Origin: Aliishimia sp039978895
GTDB lineage: Bacteria > Pseudomonadota > Alphaproteobacteria > Rhodobacterales > Rhodobacteraceae
Direction: 5' to 3'
DNA length: 64,000 nt
Assembly: GCA_039978895.1 (NCBI GenBank)
Contig: JBDWAL010000033.1
Location: 124,001-188,000, forward strand
Shown here: positions 50,321 to 57,616 of the stretch, piece by piece
How positions within the stretch are numbered: position 1 is the stretch's first letter
Layout: every line of letters starts with the position of its first letter
Translations under genes and position numbers: made by a program
The notes under the pieces: generated by a model
Databases searched by the model: none
What the model was told of the DNA's origin: nothing
The model's input: the letters and a program-made list of their open reading frames with translations, nothing else

Positions 50321-52392
50321 GCCGCTTCGACACAGTTGTGATGGTGGATTGGTCTGGTGGCAATGACGCAGGGCCAACGCCCAAACGCGATGCGATCTGG
50401 GCGTGCATTGGCCGAAATGGTGAGACTGAGGATCCTGTTTACCTACGTTCCCGTCAAAGCGCGGAAATCTGGTTGGCGCAAGTTTTTGAAGCCGAGCTTG
50501 CGGCAGGACGGCGGGTTCTGGCTGGGTTCGACTTTCCGTTTGGATACCCGACTGGATTTGCGCAAACGGTGTGCGGGACGGACGACCCGCTCGATCTTTG
50601 GCACTGGCTGGAAGCCCGAATTGAGGACCATCCAAAATCTAACAACCGTTTTGATATTGCGGCACAGATCAACAGGGCTGCCGGGCAAGGCAAAGGCCCA
50701 TTTTGGGCAAATGCTTTGCAACGCGACATAGACGGTTTGGCGCGCAACAAAGCGGAATACGCAAACCCGTTTCCCGACAAACGGGCGTGTGAACAGCAAG
50801 CCACAGGTGCATTTACGTGTTGGCAACTTGCAGGGGCAGGTGCTGTTGGCAGTCAAGTTTTAATGGGCCTGCCCGTATTGGAACGGTTGCGGAGGCGCTT
50901 TGATAGACACGTCGCCGTTTGGCCGTTTCAGCCGTTGAATGCGCCGATTGCCCTTGTTGAAATCTGGCCATCGCTCACTCTGGGACGCGAACCGGAAGGG
51001 GTGATCCGTGACGCTTGGCAGGTGCAACAGGTTGCCCAAGTGGTCAGCACGTTACCAGATGCTCAATTGGCCCAGATTTTGGATGTTGATGCGCCTGAAG
51101 AAGGTTGGATTTTTGGTCTTGGTTATGAAGATCAACTTAAGCCTGTTTTGGTTCCGCCGCCTTTGCGCAACGATTGCTTTGCGCTTCCTGCTGGCGTGGA
51201 TTGGATACCCGTCGATGATGCGTTGGCATACTTGCGCTCTAACCTTAAGCCTGTGGTTGGGAAGACAATCTGCTCTTTGGACGCGGCGCGTGGCGCGGTT
51301 CTTGCGAAGGATGTCAAAGCATTTCGCGCCAACCCACCGCATCCGAACACGGCTGTGGACGGTTATGGTTTCGCGGGCGGGCGTCCGGTTGGCGTGCATG
51401 TTTTACCATTGGTCGCAGATCGCGCAGCGGCGGGGGATACACCTGCACCTGTTGGTGAAGGATGTGCCATTCGTATCCTGACCGGGGCTGCGTTGCCGGA
51501 TGGCGTTGACACAGTCGTCTTGCAAGAGGACGTGACACTTGGAGATGGCCAAATTGCCTTCCATGGTCCGATCAAACCGGGTGCAAACACGCGACGCGCG
51601 GGAGAAGATGTCACCGAAGATGCGCTGATCCTTGAAGCGGGACGCAAACTGACCCCTGCGGATTTGGCTATAGCAGCGGCGACAGGTCATGGGAGTTTGC
51701 CCGTTTGCGACAAGTTGCGGGTTGGGGTGGTGTCGACAGGTGACGAATTGTTACCAGCAGGAGCCGTGGCCAAGCCGGGCATGGTTTTCGATGCGAACCG
51801 GCCGATGTTGTTGTCCTTGCTGACGAGCTTTGGATTTGAGGCAGTGGACTTAGGCCATGTTGAAGATACGCGAGACGCCTTGCGCGCCCGGTTGAATGAT
51901 GGGGCGAACCAATGTGATGCGATCCTGACAAGTGGTGGCGCATCTGCAGGAGATGAGGATCATGTCTCGGCGTTGCTAGGCGAAACGGGTGCGTTGCAAA
52001 TGTGGCGTATCGCGGTGAAGCCAGGCCGTCCTTTGGCGCTTGGGGTTTGGGAGGGAACGCCAATATTTGGTCTGCCCGGGAACCCTGTTGCGGCGCTTGT
52101 GTGCACCTTGATTTTTGCGCGTCCGGCGTTGGGTCTGTTGGCAGGGCAGGACTGGAAACAGCCGCAAGGGTTTGATGTTCCTGCCGCGTTTTCAAAGTCC
52201 AAAAAACCGGGCCGCAGAGAATATTTGCGTGCGCGAATGCGTGACGGGCGCGTAGAGGCCTTTGCATCCGAAGGGTCCGGGCGAATATCAGGTTTGAGTT
52301 GGGCTGATGGTTTGGTCGAATTACCCGATGAAGGAGCAAGCGTCACTGAAGGTGATCTGGTGCGCTATATTCCATTTGCCAGTTTTCTATGA
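50317..52392 (+). CDS. Fusion: RNase H-like/DUF429-like domain + MoeA molybdopterin molybdotransferase
   Basis: The 691-residue protein joins two parts. Residues 1 to about 290 show VDWSGG, GFDFPFGYPTGF and FTCWQLAGAGAVGSQV, recalling the DUF429/RNase H-like proteins sometimes labelled molybdopterin guanine dinucleotide synthesis. Residues about 297-691 are MoeA (Glp type): NPPHPNTAVDGY, RILTGAALPDG, STGDELLPAG, LTSGGASAGDEDH and FGLPGNPVAALV. MoeA inserts molybdate into adenylylated molybdopterin. The frame is continuous through the junction. It is the last gene of the fdhD-mobA-mobB operon. The N-terminal function is unknown. Confidence 0.9.
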   Translation: MSRFDTVVMVDWSGGNDAGPTPKRDAIWACIGRNGETEDPVYLRSRQSAEIWLAQVFEAELAAGRRVLAGFDFPFGYPTGFAQTVCGTDDPLDLWHWLEARIEDHPKSNNRFDIAAQINRAAGQGKGPFWANALQRDIDGLARNKAEYANPFPDKRACEQQATGAFTCWQLAGAGAVGSQVLMGLPVLERLRRRFDRHVAVWPFQPLNAPIALVEIWPSLTLGREPEGVIRDAWQVQQVAQVVSTLPDAQLAQILDVDAPEEGWIFGLGYEDQLKPVLVPPPLRNDCFALPAGVDWIPVDDALAYLRSNLKPVVGKTICSLDAARGAVLAKDVKAFRANPPHPNTAVDGYGFAGGRPVGVHVLPLVADRAAAGDTPAPVGEGCAIRILTGAALPDGVDTVVLQEDVTLGDGQIAFHGPIKPGANTRRAGEDVTEDALILEAGRKLTPADLAIAAATGHGSLPVCDKLRVGVVSTGDELLPAGAVAKPGMVFDANRPMLLSLLTSFGFEAVDLGHVEDTRDALRARLNDGANQCDAILTSGGASAGDEDHVSALLGETGALQMWRIAVKPGRPLALGVWEGTPIFGLPGNPVAALVCTLIFARPALGLLAGQDWKQPQGFDVPAAFSKSKKPGRREYLRARMRDGRVEAFASEGSGRISGLSWADGLVELPDEGASVTEGDLVRYIPFASFL

Positions 52393-52401
52393 GGATGTGT
52401 T

Positions 52402-52435
52402 GGCGCGCGGGACTATTTGCCAAGGCAAATGCGCC
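52402..52435. terminator. Hairpin between convergent genes
   Basis: ATTTGCC (52415-52421) and GGCAAAT (52424-52430) are perfect arms around AA. Outer GGCGC (52402-52406) and GCGCC (52431-52435) can extend the stem across a bulge. It lies between the convergent moeA fusion and a membrane-protein gene and may end both transcripts, though no T-run is present. It resembles the palindromic elements at 3517 and 21423 in position. Confidence 0.5.
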
Positions 52436-52447
52436 CACCCACCAACC

Positions 52448-53497
52448 CTAATCGAAGGTGCCAGCGACACGGCCAAGCAGCATAAATGCGCGTGCGGTGC
52501 GGGTCTCTGCGAGGGCTGAAATTTCGCTATCTGATGCGCCCGGTTCGAAATCAGAAAAGTTGGTGTCAAAGCGGCGCAAAAAATGGTGCGCGGCATCGCG
52601 AAAGATCGGATCTTGCTTCATTCGACCAGCAGTCAACGCCAATGAGGATCGGTCGCGTATCCCGCCAAGAGCCGCTACAGTTTTGCCCCGATTGCCTTGT
52701 GCAAAAGCCCGCCAGATTTCTGGACGCGCACGATCCGGGTTGAGATCATCCATGTAAATGCCATCTTGGCTTAGCAGCGTAAGGACATCTTGTGCGGCTT
52801 GGATCAGCTGTCCGGCAGTGCGATCTCGAAGAGCGCGACGCAGAGCGGCAAAGCCTTCTTCGTCTTCAGCGGTTTCGGGAAAGTTGAGGGCGCGGATGAA
52901 ATCGGCTGACGCCAAGGGTGGGGCGATATCTTCTGCAGTGGTGCCCAACGCCAGTGCAGGCTGATCTTCTACTGGGGCAGCAGCTGGGGCGCTTGTGGTT
53001 TGTGGATGGGCCGCGTCTTTGCGTCCAGAGGTGAACGTCGCGAGGGCAGTTTCTGTCTTTCGGGCTGCCGTTGCAATTTCGTCTAGTTTGCGCGTCACCG
53101 AATCCTCTGAGGCCATAGCCCGGCCTTGGGACTGCGAGATATAGGCTTGACGGATGGCATCAATGGCCGTTTGCAGGCGTTGGCTTTCTTCGCGCATCAC
53201 CTTGCTGGCTTTTGCGGCCGTTGCGCCGACCCAGATCATCGCGACAGGCATGAACACAGCAAGCATCGTCATCAAAAACCGTAGACTGTCCGCACCATCG
53301 CTATTGCTGGTGGTTACATCGCTTGGCAACGCAAGAAAGAAAATCGCGGCCCCGGCAAGCCACAGCAAACTCAAGATAATTGCGATAACTTCGATTCCAG
53401 TTAGGCCTTCACTTCGAGGCTTATCATAAATGCCAAGAGGTGTCGGTCGTGACTGCGACGTGTTTGGGTCTTGAGGCGTGTCTGCTGCATCGGCCAT
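52448..53497 (-). CDS. Hypothetical membrane protein with coiled coil
   Basis: The 349-residue protein has two membrane segments (about 34-57 and 72-95), a predicted coiled-coil stretch (about 100-165, including REESQRLQTAIDAIRQAY), an Ala/Pro-rich linker, and a conserved helical C-terminal half (about 215-349, with LLSQDGIYMDDLNPD and AHHFLRRFD). I recognise no named family. ATG 53497 was chosen since upstream residues overlap greA. It ends 8 bases downstream of greA on the same strand. Confidence 0.72.
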   Translation of the reverse strand: MADAADTPQDPNTSQSRPTPLGIYDKPRSEGLTGIEVIAIILSLLWLAGAAIFFLALPSDVTTSNSDGADSLRFLMTMLAVFMPVAMIWVGATAAKASKVMREESQRLQTAIDAIRQAYISQSQGRAMASEDSVTRKLDEIATAARKTETALATFTSGRKDAAHPQTTSAPAAAPVEDQPALALGTTAEDIAPPLASADFIRALNFPETAEDEEGFAALRRALRDRTAGQLIQAAQDVLTLLSQDGIYMDDLNPDRARPEIWRAFAQGNRGKTVAALGGIRDRSSLALTAGRMKQDPIFRDAAHHFLRRFDTNFSDFEPGASDSEISALAETRTARAFMLLGRVAGTFD

Positions 53498-53504
53498 GAT
53501 GGCG

Positions 53505-53975
53505 TCAAACGAACTTAATCGACAGAATTTCGTAATCTTTTTGGCCGCCTGGGGTGCGGACTTCGACGCTGTCCCCTTCGTCTTTGCCAATCAGAGCGCG
53601 CGCAATGGGCGAGCGGATATTCAACAGCCCATTGTCCACATTCGCTTCGTGTTCGCCAACGATCTGCCACGTTTTTTCTTCATCCGTGTCTTCGTCTACG
53701 ACCGTAACTGTGGCTCCAAATTTAATTGTGCCGGATAATTTGGTGGGATCGATGACTTCTGCGAGCCCCAAGACGCCCTCAAGCTCTTTGATGCGACCTT
53801 CGATAAAGCCCTGCTTCTCACGTGCGGAGTGATATTCGGCGTTTTCCTTGAGGTCGCCCAATTCGCGGGCTTCGGCAATCGCTTTGATCACAGAGGGGCG
53901 CTCGATGCTCTTGAGTTTCTTCAACTCGGCTTGCAGGTCATCTGACCCGCGGCGGGTCATTGGGAACTTATCCAT
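53505..53975 (-). CDS. greA: Transcription elongation factor GreA
   Basis: The 156-residue protein has the N-terminal coiled-coil finger with the acidic tip DLKENAEYH (Asp41 and Glu44 region) and the C-terminal FKBP-like domain ending GDSVEVRTPGG. GreA stimulates RNA cleavage by stalled RNA polymerase. Its length matches E. coli GreA. Upstream, within 100 bases, are two copies of a 12-base direct repeat. The next gene on the same strand follows after 7 bases. Confidence 0.97.
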   Translation of the reverse strand: MDKFPMTRRGSDDLQAELKKLKSIERPSVIKAIAEARELGDLKENAEYHSAREKQGFIEGRIKELEGVLGLAEVIDPTKLSGTIKFGATVTVVDEDTDEEKTWQIVGEHEANVDNGLLNIRSPIARALIGKDEGDSVEVRTPGGQKDYEILSIKFV

Positions 53976-54018
53976 GGCACTATATCCGTCAGCGGCCTTT
54001 GGTGGGCAAAGGCGGTTG

Positions 54019-54079
54019 GGGTCAATCCGTTATACCTGCATTCGACAGCGCGAGAATGCAAGGGGGCGGGTCAATCCGT
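54019..54079. repeat. 12-base direct repeat upstream of greA
   Basis: GGGTCAATCCGT occurs at 54019-54030 and again at 54068-54079, 49 bases apart, in the 170-base gap between greA and a small lipoprotein gene. It could be a pair of regulator sites or a chance repeat. Confidence 0.4.
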
Positions 54080-54146
54080 GGGGTTTAGTTTGGCGGTGTT
54101 AAGCAGGAATTGGTGCTTTGAAGGGCAGCAGGCCGAATTTTGCCCA

Positions 54147-54365
54147 CTACTCATCATGGCACCCGGTTCCGCCGATTCCATCATCGGAGGTCTGACATGT
54201 CTCAGAAACAGACGAGCGTTTGGCCACGGGCGAGGTTTCAACAAGAATTGCATCTTCTATGGGGGCAGGGGATTCGTCTAAGACAAGTGGGGCTGAGACG
54301 TCTTGCGGAACATTGCTACACGCGCTCAAAACGAGCCCCAAACAAATCAAGAGTACACGCGTCAT
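54147..54365 (-). CDS. Small lipoprotein downstream of the DUF6502 gene
   Basis: The 72-residue protein has a lipoprotein signal with lipobox LSAC (Cys16), then a short Pro/Ser-rich acidic tail containing two further Cys. Its ATG overlaps the stop of the DUF6502 gene by 4 bases (ATGA), so the two are co-translated. I recognise no family. Its partner across the divergent promoter is another lipoprotein, the VWA protein. Confidence 0.65.
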   Translation of the reverse strand: MTRVLLICLGLVLSACSNVPQDVSAPLVLDESPAPIEDAILVETSPVAKRSSVSETCQTSDDGIGGTGCHDE

Positions 54366-55117
54366 GTCGGTTCCTTTTTGTCTTTAGTGTAAAGGTAGCC
54401 ACCCGCACGAAGCCGAAGAGTGCCCTTTATTTCGCCGTCTGCTTTCAGCAAATCGGCCTGCGACTGCAAGTCCTTCAGCACGTCCATTTGCGCAGTTTCG
54501 TATTGATCGCGAAGATAAGCCACTTGTTCGGATGTGAGGCCTGATAGGTGTAATGCCCGGTCAAAATGGGGTGCTTTTGCTTGTCCCAAGACGTTTTCCG
54601 TAGCCCCGGACAGGTGATCCCCGACATTCGCAGCGAGATACCCGACCTGACCATCGCTTCCAACGGCGGGGACATAGGATGCAGTCAAAAGGTGCAAAAG
54701 GTCTCCGTCATCTGAACAGGTTCCGGCCTCCAGCAAGGTATCCAGCAGGGTGCGCGGGTGGACGTCTTGGATCACATCCCGCGCGAGAGTTTCGAAAGAA
54801 GGCTCCGGCCCAGATCGGGGTAGGGCGCGACCTTGATATCTGGGGTCATGGCTCCAAAGCGCGACCAACCGGGTCAACGGGCTTGGGCGCTGGCGTTTTT
54901 CTTCAAACGCCCGCAAGCGTGCGATATCTCGTCGATGTAGGCCCGTTATCACGGACAACCGGCTGTCGGTGACTTTGTGCCCTTGTTCCGTTGCTTGGGC
55001 TGTCGCGGCACGAACGTAATGACCTTTGAGACGTTCGCTCAACGCGGGAAAACCGACATTGCGCGCAACCAATAAGCGGGCAAGAGGGGCAAGTAAGGAA
55101 TCGAGGACTTCGGGCAT
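54362..55117 (-). CDS. DUF6502 family protein, probable DNA-binding regulator
   Basis: The 251-residue protein opens with LLAPLARLLVARNVGFPALS and has a helix-turn-helix-like stretch VTDSRLSVITGLHRRDIARL (about 50-69), the hallmark of DUF6502. A conserved middle follows (YQGRALPRSGPEPSFETLA). The family has no established role, but the HTH suggests DNA binding. ATG 55117 was chosen because further upstream the frame reads through two palindromic operators, the first only 2 bases from the ATG. Autoregulation is therefore likely. Confidence 0.75.
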   Translation of the reverse strand: MPEVLDSLLAPLARLLVARNVGFPALSERLKGHYVRAATAQATEQGHKVTDSRLSVITGLHRRDIARLRAFEEKRQRPSPLTRLVALWSHDPRYQGRALPRSGPEPSFETLARDVIQDVHPRTLLDTLLEAGTCSDDGDLLHLLTASYVPAVGSDGQVGYLAANVGDHLSGATENVLGQAKAPHFDRALHLSGLTSEQVAYLRDQYETAQMDVLKDLQSQADLLKADGEIKGTLRLRAGGYLYTKDKKEPT

Positions 55118-55118
55118 G

Positions 55119-55135
55119 ATGTGCAAAATGCACAT
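55119..55135. promoter_or_regulatory. Palindromic operator 1 (DUF6502/VWA intergenic)
   Basis: ATGTGCA-AAA-TGCACAT is a perfect palindrome with 7-base arms, directly abutting the DUF6502 start codon. A near copy lies 48 bases away, centre to centre. Likely a repressor site, probably for the DUF6502 protein itself. Confidence 0.7.
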
Positions 55136-55164
55136 TTTTCTTGACGGCGGCAAGCTGATTTGAG

Positions 55165-55185
55165 AAATGTGCAAAATACACATTT
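55165..55185. promoter_or_regulatory. Palindromic operator 2 (DUF6502/VWA intergenic)
   Basis: AAATGTGCA-AAA-TACACATTT repeats operator 1 with eight of nine arm pairs intact. It stands 22 bases before the VWA gene ATG, where a repressor would block that promoter. Confidence 0.68.
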
Positions 55186-55206
55186 ATTTCTCCCGGAGTT
55201 AACTTC

Positions 55207-56547
55207 ATGTCCCTCTCGTCCATTTTTACCCCAACCAAATGCCATTTGTTTTTGTCGGCAGTCAGTGTGGTTGCCATTTTGGTGGCCTGTGAACCTGTGA
55301 ATTTCGATACCGAGCACGGCGAGTTGGTGGTGCGCGATGGGTCAGCACGAACCGCATCATCCGTAAGTGACGCTGTGCCAAGAACGAAAGGTGTTGGCGA
55401 ACCGGTACTTGAAGCGGCGTTGGTCCCTGCAAAATCATCCAAACGTCGGCCTGCGCCCAAGGCCAGGGCGGGAGTTGTGACGGCAGCGGATATTGACGAC
55501 ACGCTCAATCTGGATTCGTTCCTGCGGTATCAAACGCGGATGGCCAAGCAAACCAAACTGCCGCGACTAAATCTTGGAACACCGATCCAAGTGGATTTTG
55601 GCGGGGGCAGCGCATCGGGGGCAGGGATAAACGTGTCTTTGCGCAAATCGGGTTCAGCCGAGCCGTTTTATTCCGGCACAACAGGGGTGGACGGAAAACT
55701 GACAGTGTTTCCTGCGATACTGGGGGCTGGCCATGTAAAAGACGTTGAGCTCAGCGGATATGTGAATGGACATAAGCTTGTGAAAGATCGCTTCACAATT
55801 GGCAAAACAGTCCGACCTGTCCGTGTTTATCAACGTGAGGATTATAAACCGGAATTTCTTGATCTTGTGTTCGTGTTCGACACCACGGGCAGCATGGGCG
55901 ATGAACTCGCTTGGTTGACCAAAGAGTTCAGTGGAATTGTCCAGCAAGCCCGAAATGTTGCGCCGCAAGCGAACATGCGATTTGGGCTGGTCGCCTATCG
56001 CGATCAAGGGGACGCTTATGTGGTGAAGAACTTTGGCTTCACGGGGCGATTGCGCGAAATGCAAAAATGGTTGCGCGGGTTGGATGCAAACGGCGGTGGA
56101 GATTATCCGGAAGCAGCGGATGCAGCTTTGATGGCTGCGACAGAATTGCCATGGCGTCGTGGATATGGCGAACGCCTAGTCTTTCACATTGCCGACGCGC
56201 CCCCGCATAAGTCAGGCGCGCGCCGATATCTTGAAGCCGCTCGAAAAGCTGCCAGCAAAAACGTACAGATTTTTGGCCTCGGTGCCAGTGGCGTCGCTGA
56301 GGAGGCCGAATTCATGATGCGACAAGCGGCAGTGGCAACCAACGGGCGTTACCTTTTCCTGACGGATGACAGTGGGATCGGACATGCGCATAGCGAACCT
56401 AACACGGCTTGCTACCAAGTGACCCGCCTAAAAGGCCTTCTGACACGCGTGATCACATCCGAATTGACGGGCATCCGGCAGGAGGCCGCCAGCAGAGATG
56501 TGATCCGCAGTGTTGGCAACTATCGTCGCGGCACCTGCGTGCAGTAA
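55207..56547 (+). CDS. VWA domain lipoprotein
   Basis: The 446-residue protein has a lipoprotein-like signal (LVAC at about residue 28), a linker rich in Ala/Lys/Pro, a beta-rich domain (about 110-205) and a von Willebrand factor A domain (about 218-400). The metal site is DTTGSMG, with later FGLVAYRDQGD and HIADAPPHKSG. VWA domains bind partner proteins through a metal ion. The gene is divergent from the DUF6502/lipoprotein operon across two palindromic operators and is probably under its control. Confidence 0.85.
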   Translation: MSLSSIFTPTKCHLFLSAVSVVAILVACEPVNFDTEHGELVVRDGSARTASSVSDAVPRTKGVGEPVLEAALVPAKSSKRRPAPKARAGVVTAADIDDTLNLDSFLRYQTRMAKQTKLPRLNLGTPIQVDFGGGSASGAGINVSLRKSGSAEPFYSGTTGVDGKLTVFPAILGAGHVKDVELSGYVNGHKLVKDRFTIGKTVRPVRVYQREDYKPEFLDLVFVFDTTGSMGDELAWLTKEFSGIVQQARNVAPQANMRFGLVAYRDQGDAYVVKNFGFTGRLREMQKWLRGLDANGGGDYPEAADAALMAATELPWRRGYGERLVFHIADAPPHKSGARRYLEAARKAASKNVQIFGLGASGVAEEAEFMMRQAAVATNGRYLFLTDDSGIGHAHSEPNTACYQVTRLKGLLTRVITSELTGIRQEAASRDVIRSVGNYRRGTCVQ

Positions 56548-56548
56548 T

Positions 56549-56932
56549 TTAGGCGTAACAGACCACTTCATATTCGATCTTATCCTGATCAAAGAAGTAG
56601 AAGCGTTGTCCGGGTTCGTAGTCCGCATGATTGAAGGGTTCGAACCCGGCAGCTTTTACGTTTTCCTCAACCGCAGCTAAGTCTGACACGACAATGCCAA
56701 TGTGGTTGAGGCTCCCTATCGTTTGATAGTTATCCTCTTGCGACGGTGTATTGGCGCTTTGGGCATAAAGCGCAACATACCGGTCTTTGGTGCCGACATG
56801 TACAGTATACCCCGCGCCATTCATTGCAGAGCCTTCCCAACGAATACGCCAGCCAAAGACGTTTTGCATCCACGCGGCTGTCTTATGTGGATCCTTAACA
56901 GAGTAATTGGTGTGTTCTAACATGGCTGTCAT
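56549..56932 (-). CDS. VOC/glyoxalase family protein, SoxR-controlled
   Basis: The 127-residue protein has the paired beta-alpha-beta modules of the VOC superfamily: LEHTNYSVKDPHKTAAW at the start, LNHIGIVVSDLAAVEENVK in the middle, and a terminal YEVVCYA. Candidate metal residues are His6, His76 and Glu122 (about). AAGGA lies 8 bases before ATG 56932. Its promoter contains a near-perfect SoxR operator, so it should respond to redox-cycling compounds, perhaps detoxifying or binding them (inference). Confidence 0.85.
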   Translation of the reverse strand: MTAMLEHTNYSVKDPHKTAAWMQNVFGWRIRWEGSAMNGAGYTVHVGTKDRYVALYAQSANTPSQEDNYQTIGSLNHIGIVVSDLAAVEENVKAAGFEPFNHADYEPGQRFYFFDQDKIEYEVVCYA

Positions 56933-56960
56933 TTTAGTGTCCTTTTTGCTTGTTTTTAAA

Positions 56961-56991
56961 TTTGTAATTCCTCAAGTTAGCTTGAGGTCAA
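56961..56991 (-). promoter_or_regulatory. SoxR-dependent promoter with 19-bp spacer
   Basis: On the minus strand TTGACC (56986-56991) and TACAAA (56961-56966) are 19 bases apart, the overlong spacer typical of MerR/SoxR-activated promoters. The SoxR palindrome lies within the spacer. It drives the VOC gene. Confidence 0.82.
56970..56987. promoter_or_regulatory. SoxR operator
   Basis: CCTCAAGTTAGCTTGAGG differs by one base from the soxS operator CCTCAAGTTAACTTGAGG as I recall it. It lies between the divergent soxR and VOC genes, 22 bases before soxR, so SoxR likely controls both. Confidence 0.93.
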
Positions 56992-57009
56992 GAACTATTT
57001 GAGGATATC

Positions 57010-57462
57010 ATGCTGACAATTGGCGCGATAGCAGAACGCACTGGTTTGGCGGTTTCAGCGATCCGGTATTACGAAGAAATGGGTTTGGTGTCGCCGGGCC
57101 GAAATGCAGGGGGGCAGCGCCGTTTTGAGCGATCTGACATTAGGCGGTTGTCCTTTGTGATGATCGCTCAAGAGTTCGGCTTCACTTTGCCAGAAATTCG
57201 AACAGAATTGGCGCGATTGCCAAACGACCGAACCCCAAACAAACGCGATTGGAGCCGGATCAGCCTACAATTCCGGTCCCAACTTGATGCCAAAATTGCA
57301 GCAATGCAAAATCTGCGGGATCGCTTAGATGGGTGCATAGGCTGTGGCTGCCTTAGTTTGGCAACCTGTAAACTATATAACCCGTCAGATGATGTGCGCA
57401 GCAAAGGTCCAGGACCACGCTACTTAATGGGCGATTCTCCGGCAGATCAGAGTATGCCGTAA
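57010..57462 (+). CDS. soxR: Redox-sensitive transcriptional activator SoxR
   Basis: The 150-residue MerR-family regulator has the N-terminal winged helix (IGAIAERTGLAVSAIRYYEE), a dimerisation helix, and the SoxR 2Fe-2S cysteine set CIGCGCLSLATC (four Cys, about 109-120). Oxidation by redox-active compounds or superoxide switches it on. A SoxR operator precedes it. No soxS exists here; in non-enteric bacteria SoxR acts directly on small regulons, as the adjacent VOC gene suggests. Confidence 0.96.
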   Translation: MLTIGAIAERTGLAVSAIRYYEEMGLVSPGRNAGGQRRFERSDIRRLSFVMIAQEFGFTLPEIRTELARLPNDRTPNKRDWSRISLQFRSQLDAKIAAMQNLRDRLDGCIGCGCLSLATCKLYNPSDDVRSKGPGPRYLMGDSPADQSMP

Positions 57463-57616
57463 AGTCAGGTACAAACTCTTGGTGGACTTGTCGCAAATGA
57501 CGTTAAATTACGTTGTGTTGTGATTGCAAAAATAGTGATGTCACGATAGCACCACGCGAAACATTATTGCGCGCATGAGGTCGTGCGCTTCAGGATCGAT
57601 TAAAGAGGACCCAGAC

